A stretch of 17,238 nucleotides of DNA from Fidelibacterota bacterium. Lineage in GTDB: Bacteria; Marinisomatota; Marinisomatia; SCGC-AAA003-L08; GCA-002719095. The DNA is taken from contig PAHI01000014.1 in NCBI GenBank assembly GCA_002705575.1, positions 1-17,238 of the forward strand, given 5' to 3'. The notes beneath the pieces are model-generated. The model was not told the DNA's origin. It saw only the letters and a program-made list of their open reading frames with translations, and made no database searches. Position numbers and translations under genes: made by a program. Of the stretch, positions 8,084-15,196 are shown piece by piece. How positions within the stretch are numbered: position 1 is the first letter of the stretch; each line of letters opens with the position of its first letter.

Positions 8084-8860
8084 TCAATATTCATCTGAAT
8101 TATAAAATTTCAAGGCATCTTCTAAATCACCATTAAACAAAATTTTACCTTTTTTTAATACCCAACCTTTTGAACAAAATTGTCTTAAGAGATCATCAGA
8201 ATGAGAGGCGAATATTAAAGAACCATTTGTACCCAAAAATTGTTGTAATTTTTTTTCGGCTTGGTTAGCAAAATCTTTATCTCCTGTGCCAAAACCTTCG
8301 TCAATAGCAAGATTATCAGAAAGTCTAATTGAAGTTAGTAAACTGAAAGTTAATCTTGTTCTCATTCCTTCGCTATAGTAACAAATTGGTTGATAAAAAA
8401 ACTTACCAATCAAGCAAGAATTTTCAATCTCTTTAATAAACTCTTTTAAAACTATATTTTTAGATTTAAGCAAATTTTGATAATAAAATGCTTTTGTTGC
8501 TTCATAACCAGACAAGTCATGACTGACATTAAGACCTCTAGAGATCATCGGGAAAAAGAGATCCCCACTTAAATTACCTAATGTAGGTTTATAAATTCCA
8601 CTCAGTAGTTTTAGTAACGTACTCTTACCTGATCCATTTGATCCAATTAAAGCAATCCTATCACCTTTGCCAATAAGACCATTTATTTTATTAAGGACTA
8701 ATATTTTAGATGAATCTTTATCTAGATTAGATTTTTTTTCTTCAGTTTTAATATTATTTGTGGCTATTCTCTTAACGTAATTTATTAAATTTCTTTTAAT
8801 TGTCAGGCCTTTAGAGTTCATACTATAAAGGTATAAAGAAACATTTTCTAGTTCAGTCAT
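8084..8860 (-). CDS. wzt: ABC transporter ATP-binding protein for polysaccharide export (short Wzt-like)
   Basis: This is the motor of the exporter. The 258-aa protein has a Walker A GSNGSGKST (73-81), the signature YSEGMRTRL (162-170) that corresponds to YSSGM of Wzt/KpsT, Walker B NLAIDE (183-188) with catalytic E188, and the switch histidine in ASHSDD (H220). The 50 residues before the core strand, rich in Lys and Asn, are typical of Wzt relatives, where a loop replaces the usual A-loop spacing. It ends shortly after the nucleotide-binding domain. The C-terminal carbohydrate-binding domain of long Wzt proteins (about 400 aa or more) is absent. By analogy with short Wzt types, export should not depend on recognising a chain-end modification. 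It lies upstream of the permease in the same block, and 90 bases separate it from the preceding glycosyltransferase. Confidence 0.9.
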   Translation of the reverse strand: MTELENVSLYLYSMNSKGLTIKRNLINYVKRIATNNIKTEEKKSNLDKDSSKILVLNKINGLIGKGDRIALIGSNGSGKSTLLKLLSGIYKPTLGNLSGDLFFPMISRGLNVSHDLSGYEATKAFYYQNLLKSKNIVLKEFIKEIENSCLIGKFFYQPICYYSEGMRTRLTFSLLTSIRLSDNLAIDEGFGTGDKDFANQAEKKLQQFLGTNGSLIFASHSDDLLRQFCSKGWVLKKGKILFNGDLEDALKFYNSDEY

Positions 8861-8877
8861 TTATTTTATAGAAAATA

Positions 8878-8973
8878 TTAAGCATTAATCGATTTGATTT
8901 TAGCAGACTTAATTAATTTTTTAATAGCAACGAATTCAGGTTTTATATTTTTAAGTATCAATAAGTTCTTCAA
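8878..8973 (-). pseudogene. coding-like out-of-frame tail after the GT-B gene
   Basis: Downstream of the glycosyltransferase stop (8951), another frame stays open and reads KPEFVAIKKLIKSAKI and a few more residues before a TAA at 8878-8880. It looks more protein-like than typical AT-rich spacer. Upstream it continues into the glycosyltransferase gene in a shifted frame, where a TTG at 8973 could start a 31-codon peptide. It may be the remnant of a longer gene end lost by a frameshift, a tiny gene, or chance. No homologue is recognised. Confidence 0.2.
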
Positions 8974-9970
8974 TACAGGAAATTGCTTTTGATATTTTTT
9001 CAAAGCCTTTTATATTTATAAATTCTTTTGTCTGTTTAATATTTGATAAATTATAAAAGTACTTTTCCTTTAAGTTTATTAAATCATCATCTAAATCAAT
9101 ATATTTATAATTTGAAGGAAAATAATCTTCATAACAGCTCAGTTTATAAGTCATAGATGGTATTAAATATTGAATAGAATCATATACTGGGATACAAAAT
9201 CCCTCATGTAAACTAAAACTTACAAATAAATTCATTGTTAACATTTTTTTTATCATTTCTTTATTAGAAAGTTTATGAAAAAACTTAATATCTTTATTTT
9301 TAAATTCTCTAAAAGAATCCTCTCCGAATACATGAATTGCATCTAATTCAGAAAAGGCAGTAAAAATATTTAATTTAAATTCCGAAATATCCGTAGAAAA
9401 AATATCAATCAAATTTTTTACATTCTTATGATTAGCTAAAGTTCCACAATAAAAGGCATTTGTTTTTGTATTTTCATCATTAATAGATGGGGTTAAATCC
9501 TTTTTAAAATCAATGGGAGGCATAATGATAAATTTATTTATTTCAGAAAAAGTTTTTCCTGTATTAAGAAAGAATTGTTTTTTTGAGGCTGTAGAATTTG
9601 ATATGAACAAGTCAAATTCATTTAGCAAATATATGTCTTTCAGACCTTTTAAACAATTATTATATAATTCACTATTCTTTAAAAAGTATTTGGGAGGTGT
9701 TATACCATGATAGTAAACTATTCTTTTCTTGAATTTTAATTTAAGTAAACTTAAAATCCTTACATCACTTATTGAATAATGATATAAGAGGATATTATTA
9801 TCCTCATGTTCCTCCTCATAATCTTCAAAATTAATTACCCCTTCAATATTAGAGTAATGAGCAACAACTCTCGTAGGATAATTTTTTGAAAAAATTTTAT
9901 TAAAGTATAAAACAGAGTTTCCAACACCATCCATTCCGACAATATTTTGAGAATAAATTATTAATTTCAA
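8951..9970 (-). CDS. GT-B glycosyltransferase (GT4-like)
   Basis: The 339-aa protein has the two-domain layout of retaining GT-B enzymes, which add a sugar from a nucleotide donor at the cytosolic membrane face. The N-terminal half begins KLIIYSQNIVGMDGVGNSV and has IVYYHGI (84-90) and SNSTASKK (124-131), the usual acceptor-side strands. The C-terminal half has YCGTLANHKNVKNLI (174-188), the donor phosphate site, and SLHEGFCIPVYDS (253-265). In that motif the second acidic residue of the E-x7-E pair is Asp (E256, D264). The start is a TTG at 9970 that overlaps the upstream stop as TTGA. GAGGA six bases before it supports this, and the first Met is too far inside the first strand. Sugar specificity cannot be told. 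It is coupled to the upstream glycosyltransferase. Confidence 0.82.
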   Translation of the reverse strand: MKLIIYSQNIVGMDGVGNSVLYFNKIFSKNYPTRVVAHYSNIEGVINFEDYEEEHEDNNILLYHYSISDVRILSLLKLKFKKRIVYYHGITPPKYFLKNSELYNNCLKGLKDIYLLNEFDLFISNSTASKKQFFLNTGKTFSEINKFIIMPPIDFKKDLTPSINDENTKTNAFYCGTLANHKNVKNLIDIFSTDISEFKLNIFTAFSELDAIHVFGEDSFREFKNKDIKFFHKLSNKEMIKKMLTMNLFVSFSLHEGFCIPVYDSIQYLIPSMTYKLSCYEDYFPSNYKYIDLDDDLINLKEKYFYNLSNIKQTKEFINIKGFEKISKAISCIEELIDT

Positions 9971-10947
9971 ATTAATTCCTCATAGATATTTATTTGTGAG
10001 TTACTACATCTTTCCCAAGTGAATTTTTTTATTTGATTTTTAGATACAATTCCATCACTGGGATTATTTAATATTTTTTTTAAAAGAGAAGATAATTCTT
10101 GAACATCGCCTTTTTTACCATCATAATATGTTTTTATATCGCCAAAATACTCTTCGGCAGAACCTTCTTTAGTAATTATTAGTGGAGTTTTCAATGCCGC
10201 CGCTTCAAGTGCAGCCAATCCAGGAGTTTCAAGAGTAGAAGGCAAAACAAAACATTTACTATTTTTAAAAAGGTCAATAAATTCTTCAGAAGAATTCTCA
10301 ACATACCCAATATATTTTACAAATTGATTATTATCTAAATCAAGTGATTCAAAGTAATCACTTTCCCTTATATGACCTGCCAAAATAAGTTTTAGATTAT
10401 TTAATTTGCAAGCTTCTAATAATATCTTTTGATTTTTTCTTCTTTCAATATTGGCAAGACACAAAACATAATTATTCTTCCATTCTTTGGGAATCAGAGA
10501 AGATTCTCTATAACTATCTTCTCTTTTCGTTAATAAATTTGATTCAAAACCATTATAAACAACACGGAATTTTTCTTGATTGATATTTAAAACTTTACTC
10601 AACTGTATTATTTCTTTTTTGGAATTTACAATTATCAAATCAGCTATTAAAAGTTGAAGTCTTATTTGATCTATATTGTATTCATTAACTTTATCTGCAG
10701 TAATCCATAAAGAAGCACTTACCACAAGTTTTTTACCAAGATTTTTTAAGTAATTACAAAAATCTAGAGATCCGCCCATGCAAGAAAAGAAGTGATAAAT
10801 ATCAGAATTAATCTCTGGATCCCATTGATTAAATTTTTTAATATTGATTCCTCGTTTTTTAATATTTACATATAATTTATTTAATTGAATTTCTCCACCT
10901 CCTGGAGTGAAATAAGCCCATGGATATGTGAGATAAGAAATATTCAT
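9967..10947 (-). CDS. GT4-family glycosyltransferase
   Basis: A 326-aa GT-B enzyme of the GT4 type. Near the N-terminus, FTPGGGEIQ (13-21) is the glycine-rich acceptor loop. LLIADLIIVNSKKE (99-112) and RVVYNGFE (128-135) are the linker-side motifs that read like aDxiivNS and vvyNGfd in the family. CLANIERRKNQKILLEAC (163-180) is the start of the donor domain. FVLPSTLETPGLAALEAAA (233-251) holds the E-x7-E pair E240/E248 that contacts the donor sugar. All key positions are intact. It is the first gene of a leftward block (two GTs, ATPase, permease) and presumably adds one residue of the polysaccharide repeat. It starts with ATG without a clear ribosome site. Confidence 0.88.
   Translation of the reverse strand: MNISYLTYPWAYFTPGGGEIQLNKLYVNIKKRGINIKKFNQWDPEINSDIYHFFSCMGGSLDFCNYLKNLGKKLVVSASLWITADKVNEYNIDQIRLQLLIADLIIVNSKKEIIQLSKVLNINQEKFRVVYNGFESNLLTKREDSYRESSLIPKEWKNNYVLCLANIERRKNQKILLEACKLNNLKLILAGHIRESDYFESLDLDNNQFVKYIGYVENSSEEFIDLFKNSKCFVLPSTLETPGLAALEAAALKTPLIITKEGSAEEYFGDIKTYYDGKKGDVQELSSLLKKILNNPSDGIVSKNQIKKFTWERCSNSQINIYEELI
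9977..9981 (-). promoter_or_regulatory. ribosome binding site that fixes a TTG start
   Basis: Read on the minus strand, GAGGA lies six bases before the TTG at 9970, inside the last codons of the upstream glycosyltransferase. It supports the TTG start of the GT at 8951-9970 and coupled translation of the pair. Confidence 0.55.
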
Positions 10948-10969
10948 GATTAATCAAAATTGATTTTAA

Positions 10970-10975
10970 ATTATA
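10970..10975 (-). promoter_or_regulatory. possible -10 box for the leftward GT/export block
   Basis: On the minus strand a perfect TATAAT lies about 22 bases before the ATG at 10947, in the 131-bp divergent gap. No convincing -35 is found at normal spacing, and such hexamers are common in DNA this AT-rich. The gap holds nothing else recognisable apart from the opposing promoter. Confidence 0.22.
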
Positions 10976-11040
10976 AATTCTTGGTAATTTTAAGATCTGA
11001 ATCTAAATTAATTTGAAAATGTACCCTTAAGATCAAAATC

Positions 11041-11049
11041 TGATATAAT
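11041..11049 (+). promoter_or_regulatory. extended -10 promoter for the two-domain GT2 gene
   Basis: TGATATAAT is a perfect TATAAT with the TGn extension, which can work without a good -35. Transcription would start near 11056, leaving a leader of about 23 bases before the ATG at 11079. It is the best promoter match seen in the window. Confidence 0.5.
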
Positions 11050-11078
11050 TTAACATTAATTTTAGTTAATATTATTAT

Positions 11079-12713
11079 ATGGTTATTGAACATCTTGAAC
11101 ATTTTGAAAATATTGATCAACAAGTAATCAAAAGAGCCTCAGGGTTCATAAATAATGGTCTTCTTCTTAATATTAATAAAATAATTCTTATTATCTTTTC
11201 TGATGAAAGCTTGAAATTTGGTAATAAAAATGAAAATAATAAAGGTTGGTTTGATGAAATAATTAATTCTTACAAAGTTTATTTAAAAGAGAAACTTATT
11301 ATATGCAAATTAGATTCAAATACTGATTTAGATAAACTAAAAAAAAACAATAATTCAATTTTTATTTTTTTAAGAAAAAACGCAAGAATAAGGACAGATT
11401 TTTTACCAAAAATACTGCAATATCAGAATTACATTGATAAATATTCAAATGAACGAAATTATATAATTACTTCAAATAACATTGTTATACAGAATCAAGA
11501 TAAGAGATTATTAGCAAATGACAGCGAAAAAATTCCATCTAAGCCAATCTTATCTAATCCATTAAGGTCATTATTTGCTATCAATTCAAAAATAATTAAA
11601 CAAGTTAAATTAAATGATTTTTTAATTAGCAAAAATAATATTGGTTTATCAATTATTTTGTCATTGCGAGAAAGATATGAAATATTTAATATTCCTATTC
11701 CTCTTTTAAAAATAGATACAGATTTTCAAGATATTAATCTTTTTTCAAATACTTACTTATATGGACTAACCTTCACAGAAGCTCAATATATTGAGGATAA
11801 TCAAGAGAATATTCATAGTATTGAAATAAAAAAATTTGCGCAAAAACCTGAGAGTAGTTGTTTTAGATATACGGTTAGAGGAGAAATAAATGATAGTAAA
11901 ATCAATGATGCAGAGATTTTTGCAATTATTCCTTTTAGAGATAACTTTGATTTCACAAACAGGTGCATGGATAGTTTTAAAAGTTCTATAGTTGAAAATA
12001 AACTTCGCTTAGTTTTAGTAGATAATGGATCTGAAGAAAATGAAGAATTAAATAAAATTAAAGAAAAGGCTGATATTTATATCCGGGTTGATGATGCATA
12101 TAACTTCTCAAGTTTAAATAATATTGCTCTTATGGAAATATCTAAAATATCATCTAATGATTCAGATTTAATACTAATATTAAATAATGATTGTTTCCTA
12201 TCCGAAAATACTTTGCAAGAGTTAATAAGAGGTATAAATATTTCAAAAGATATAAGTGCTTGTGGTTGCAAATTATTCTTCCATAATGAATTAATCCAAC
12301 ATGGCGGAGTAGGGATAACTAAAAATAAAAAACCTTTCCAACCTCATCATTTTTATCATATTGATGCAAATAAAAAAGATGATGCAAATGAGAAAGAACA
12401 AGAATCATGTATCAGCAATTTTTCATTTTTTGCTGATGGATGTACCGCGGCATGTTTATTGATTAAGAAGTTAGACTTCGAGGAAATAAATGGATTTGAT
12501 GAAGATATAGTGCCATCTGCACATAGTGATACTTTTTTGTATTCAAATTTAAAGGAACTAAAAAAATATATAATATATAGTCCATTCGCGAAAGCTTCGC
12601 ACTATGAGTCTTACTCAAGAACTTTTTATTATCCAGATGATTTAGAATCTCATCTTTCATTAATTAAGATGCGAAATATGAATATTATTAGTAAGGAAAC
12701 TTTCATAATATAA
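11079..12713 (+). CDS. two-domain GT2 glycosyltransferase with a degenerate first domain
   Basis: The C-terminal half (about 279-515) is a GT-A enzyme of family GT2. FAIIPFRDNFDFTNRCMDSF (281-300) and LVLVDNGSEE (311-320) bind the nucleotide. YNFSSLNNIA (341-350) and LILILNNDC (364-372) stand where the DxD-type metal motif lies. CGCKLFFHNELIQHGGV (395-411), FADGCTAACLLIKK (451-464), INGFDED (470-476) and SHYESYSR (507-514) follow in canonical order. The first 230 residues read like a second GT2 domain: FIFLRKNARIRTDFLPKI (95-112), SKPILSNPLRS (154-164) and RERYEIFNIPIPLL (197-210) echo conserved GT2 blocks, but the acidic metal motif is gone. Tandem-GT2 proteins occur in rhamnan and O-antigen synthesis, so this one probably keeps one active site. 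Donor unknown; dTDP-rhamnose is plausible from context. Confidence 0.85.
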   Translation: MVIEHLEHFENIDQQVIKRASGFINNGLLLNINKIILIIFSDESLKFGNKNENNKGWFDEIINSYKVYLKEKLIICKLDSNTDLDKLKKNNNSIFIFLRKNARIRTDFLPKILQYQNYIDKYSNERNYIITSNNIVIQNQDKRLLANDSEKIPSKPILSNPLRSLFAINSKIIKQVKLNDFLISKNNIGLSIILSLRERYEIFNIPIPLLKIDTDFQDINLFSNTYLYGLTFTEAQYIEDNQENIHSIEIKKFAQKPESSCFRYTVRGEINDSKINDAEIFAIIPFRDNFDFTNRCMDSFKSSIVENKLRLVLVDNGSEENEELNKIKEKADIYIRVDDAYNFSSLNNIALMEISKISSNDSDLILILNNDCFLSENTLQELIRGINISKDISACGCKLFFHNELIQHGGVGITKNKKPFQPHHFYHIDANKKDDANEKEQESCISNFSFFADGCTAACLLIKKLDFEEINGFDEDIVPSAHSDTFLYSNLKELKKYIIYSPFAKASHYESYSRTFYYPDDLESHLSLIKMRNMNIISKETFII

Positions 12714-12737
12714 GTTACAATAACTTAAACTAAGTTA
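12711..12737 (+). repeat. three alternating arms forming two mutually exclusive hairpins
   Basis: The heptamer TAAGTTA occurs at 12711-12717 and 12731-12737, with its exact reverse complement TAACTTA at 12721-12727. Each spacer is three bases (CAA, then AAC). The middle arm can pair with either flank but not both. The first arm contains the stop codon of the GT2 gene. Stems are weak, with one GC pair each, and no T run follows. Function unknown. Confidence 0.45.
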
Positions 12738-12748
12738 AAAGATTTCAA

Positions 12749-13639
12749 ATGAAATTTACGCTTTTTTATAGATTATTCAACTTCGAAAACTCCTATGAGA
12801 ACTTTAAGTTATTTATAAATATTGAAAAATTCTTTAAATCTTCAAATTTTTATAAAAAAGTATTAATTGTTGATCCATTAAATGATTATATCAAGGATTA
12901 TGAAAGGGGATTTTTTGATGAAATTTTTATAACTAATTTTAAAAATGACTTAGCAGGTTTAAGTGAATTTATTTTAACAAAAAAATTTCATCTCGATTCA
13001 AGCAATATATTATCTTTTCTTACTTCAGGATCAGTTGGACCCTTTATTAAAAAGAAAAATGATATACATTGGACATCTCAAATAATTTCTAAGATGGAAG
13101 ATAATTTAGGAATTATTTTCCCGATAGTTGAAATACCAAGATATACAGATTACTATGGGTCAGTTTTTCTTAAAGAAAATAAAAAAGTACCTAAAGATTC
13201 ATTCTCTGTGCCTTTTGGACATAGCTATTGTTTCCACCTAACAAAGAAAGGATTTGATTGTCTCTATGAAAAAGATTTTTTCCAATTAGGCGAATTAGAT
13301 AAAGAAAAAGCAATTCTCAAATATGAAAGAATTTTAACCAGTTATATTTTAAACGAAGGATTAAAAGTTAAAGGGTTAAATGAACCCTTTAATGAACTTG
13401 ATTTAGGAGATAGTAAGATTTGGGATAGTAGACATTTCTGTCTCTCTTACTTTGAAACTACTGATCCAGAAAATTTAGGAGATGGTAGCAAAGAAAATAT
13501 TTTTAAATTAAATCCTTATCAAGTCAGATTTATAAAGAATATTAAACTTCCTCATATTTATAGACCTTTGCATCTTTCTGGAATTAGTGAAGAATTACAA
13601 AAAGAAATTGATTATTTAATAAGTAATTTTAATCATTAA
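12749..13639 (+). CDS. glycosyltransferase-like protein (GT-A-type, tentative)
   Basis: This 296-aa protein is not a member of a well-known bacterial family by eye. Its motif order recalls a group of glycosyltransferase-like proteins from capsule clusters, giant viruses and eukaryotes, whose core reads like NSSVRGPF, then W-T-x5-K/L, then VKLVG. Here one sees SFLTSGSVGPF (89-99), HWTSQIISKMEDNLGIIFP (107-125), GHSYCFHLTKKGFDCL (157-172) and YERILTSYILNEGLKV (192-207), in the same order. The arginine usual before GPF is replaced. RFIKNIKLPHIYRP may be the C-terminal end of the domain. It follows the GT2 gene by 35 bases and probably shares its transcript. Its stop overlaps the convergent neighbour by 11 bases. 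The family link is from memory and should be held loosely. Confidence 0.5.
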   Translation: MKFTLFYRLFNFENSYENFKLFINIEKFFKSSNFYKKVLIVDPLNDYIKDYERGFFDEIFITNFKNDLAGLSEFILTKKFHLDSSNILSFLTSGSVGPFIKKKNDIHWTSQIISKMEDNLGIIFPIVEIPRYTDYYGSVFLKENKKVPKDSFSVPFGHSYCFHLTKKGFDCLYEKDFFQLGELDKEKAILKYERILTSYILNEGLKVKGLNEPFNELDLGDSKIWDSRHFCLSYFETTDPENLGDGSKENIFKLNPYQVRFIKNIKLPHIYRPLHLSGISEELQKEIDYLISNFNH

Positions 13640-14138
13640 AAACAATCCCTGATTCTTCAAATAATTCTTTTAAATTAGGTTCTAAAACAGTGGGATTCCA
13701 TAACCCTCGATACTTAAAAATTCTATGGTCAAAAATATGGGAATTATGCAATTCTTTAAAAGTATTTAATATATGGAAGATATCAATTTCTCTTTTAAAA
13801 TCTGCCTTCAGATTTTTTAAAAAAATTACAAAAGGATGAGGAAATGTAACCTCTTCTTTAAGGTTTAATAGATGATCGATATAAGGGGATTCTTGATTAA
13901 TAATTGCAAAGTTTAAATATAGTTTTAAAATTCCAGATATATTAGTGCAGGTAATTTTATTTGTATTAAATTTAAAAACAACATGATTCTCAATTAAATC
14001 TAAATCCTTATGAATGAGAAGGGATTCAATAAATTTTCTTTCTAAAAAATTTAAACAATTTTCATTAAAGTAATTATATAAAAATACTGGATCAGGATTG
14101 GATATATCAGGGAAAATTAATTGGTTTTTTGTATTCAT
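13629..14138 (-). CDS. hypothetical protein, last gene of the RgpF-like block
   Basis: The 169-aa product is not recognised. It is soluble-looking, without a signal peptide or membrane helix, rich in Asn, Phe and Leu, with several His-containing turns (NSHIFDHRIFKYRG at about 131-144) and a closing LWNPTVLEPN segment. The start overlaps the stop of the upstream gene by one base (TAATG), so translation is probably coupled and the product is likely to work with the GT-B-like and RgpF-like proteins. Its 3' end overlaps the convergent gene by 11 bases. It could be a small transferase fragment or a partner subunit, but nothing in the sequence decides. Confidence 0.6.
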   Translation of the reverse strand: MNTKNQLIFPDISNPDPVFLYNYFNENCLNFLERKFIESLLIHKDLDLIENHVVFKFNTNKITCTNISGILKLYLNFAIINQESPYIDHLLNLKEEVTFPHPFVIFLKNLKADFKREIDIFHILNTFKELHNSHIFDHRIFKYRGLWNPTVLEPNLKELFEESGIVFND

Positions 14139-15196
14139 TACAATTCGCTTAAAAGTAGATTTATAATTAACTTACTATATTCGATATTATAATAAAGTTG
14201 ATTAGAGGATAGGTTTTCAATATATTGATTTACAAGTTTGAATATATAATTAAAATTATGTTCAATTGAATAAGGAATAAACTTAATTATTTCCTTAGGC
14301 AAATAAGGTAAATTGTAGTTCAATATAAAACCTGAAATTTTTAAATCTTCCATTGCTACTAATGGAATTGATACATAATCTGAAAAGTCTAAAAATATAA
14401 TTTTTTCAACTATTTTAAGCTGATTTTCTGGCAAAACTATTAAATTATCAAGAACACTATAACTTGTATCAATTTCACTTAGGATTGGATAATTTTTATT
14501 GACTGGATTACAAAAGTAGAATTTTTTATTTTTATTTTCAAGTGCTAATTTATAAAAAAGCTCGTAAGAAAATGAGTATCTATGACCGTATCCAAAATAT
14601 GAAAATAATTTATTGTCACTTTCTTTAATCTGATTAATTTTTATAAATTTATTAAAATCAAAATCAGAATTTTTTAATTTTGAGTTAAATACACAAAAAA
14701 CATTATTTAACCCCAAATCCCTATAAAATTCGTCTTCGAAAATTGTAATAATTTTATCTGCAAATTTTAATGAATCAAACTTTATTATTGAAGACTCATA
14801 TAGTAAATCTAGATATTCCTTTTTACAATCAACTAATTGAATAACGTTATATCCTTCTTTTTTTAAATAAGGTATTAGAAAAGAGTAAAAAACAGATGAT
14901 ATTAAAATATTGGAAACATTAGCATCAGCTTTAAGTTGGCTTATAATTTTTTCTTGGTAAACAGATTCCCTTTCTTTTAAATAAAGTTTTGATTCATAGT
15001 CATAAAGAATACATTCTTTTGTTAAATCTATAAATCTGAATCCTAATTCTTTGTGTAACTTATTCTGATTAAGTTCAGTAAATAAGTAATTCCCCACAAA
15101 ATTAAAATATTTTGGTTTTCTGAAAGTGCATATTTCACTTAAACCAGAATCATTATTTAAAGGTATTACATTACTACCAATTATTGTTAAATCCAT
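14138..15196 (-). CDS. GT-B-like glycosyltransferase (tentative)
   Basis: A 352-aa protein whose order of segments fits a divergent GT-B enzyme. FLIPYLKKEGYNVIQLVD (106-123) resembles the acceptor-domain strand, and FADKIITIFEDEFYRDLG (145-162) the aDxiitxS helix. VFCVFNS (166-172) stands at the vvxNG turn before the second domain. LFSYFGYGHRYSFSYELFYKLA (197-218), KKFYFCNP (224-231), LDNLIVLP (249-256) and FSDYVSIPLV (271-280) match the donor-domain succession of TuaH-like transferases: yfG, rxD, fvliGP, lxNVxxlG, DVxxiPf. Key acidic residues are not clear, so activity is uncertain. It overlaps the upstream RgpF-like gene by 10 bases, has GGA five bases before its ATG, and is coupled to the small downstream gene. 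Confidence 0.45.
   Translation of the reverse strand: MDLTIIGSNVIPLNNDSGLSEICTFRKPKYFNFVGNYLFTELNQNKLHKELGFRFIDLTKECILYDYESKLYLKERESVYQEKIISQLKADANVSNILISSVFYSFLIPYLKKEGYNVIQLVDCKKEYLDLLYESSIIKFDSLKFADKIITIFEDEFYRDLGLNNVFCVFNSKLKNSDFDFNKFIKINQIKESDNKLFSYFGYGHRYSFSYELFYKLALENKNKKFYFCNPVNKNYPILSEIDTSYSVLDNLIVLPENQLKIVEKIIFLDFSDYVSIPLVAMEDLKISGFILNYNLPYLPKEIIKFIPYSIEHNFNYIFKLVNQYIENLSSNQLYYNIEYSKLIINLLLSEL

Noticed and set aside
9513..9710. 65-codon + strand frame whose internal ATG at 9525 is preceded by GGGAGG
   Set aside because: It lies wholly inside a well-supported GT-B gene on the other strand, and its product shows no recognisable motif.
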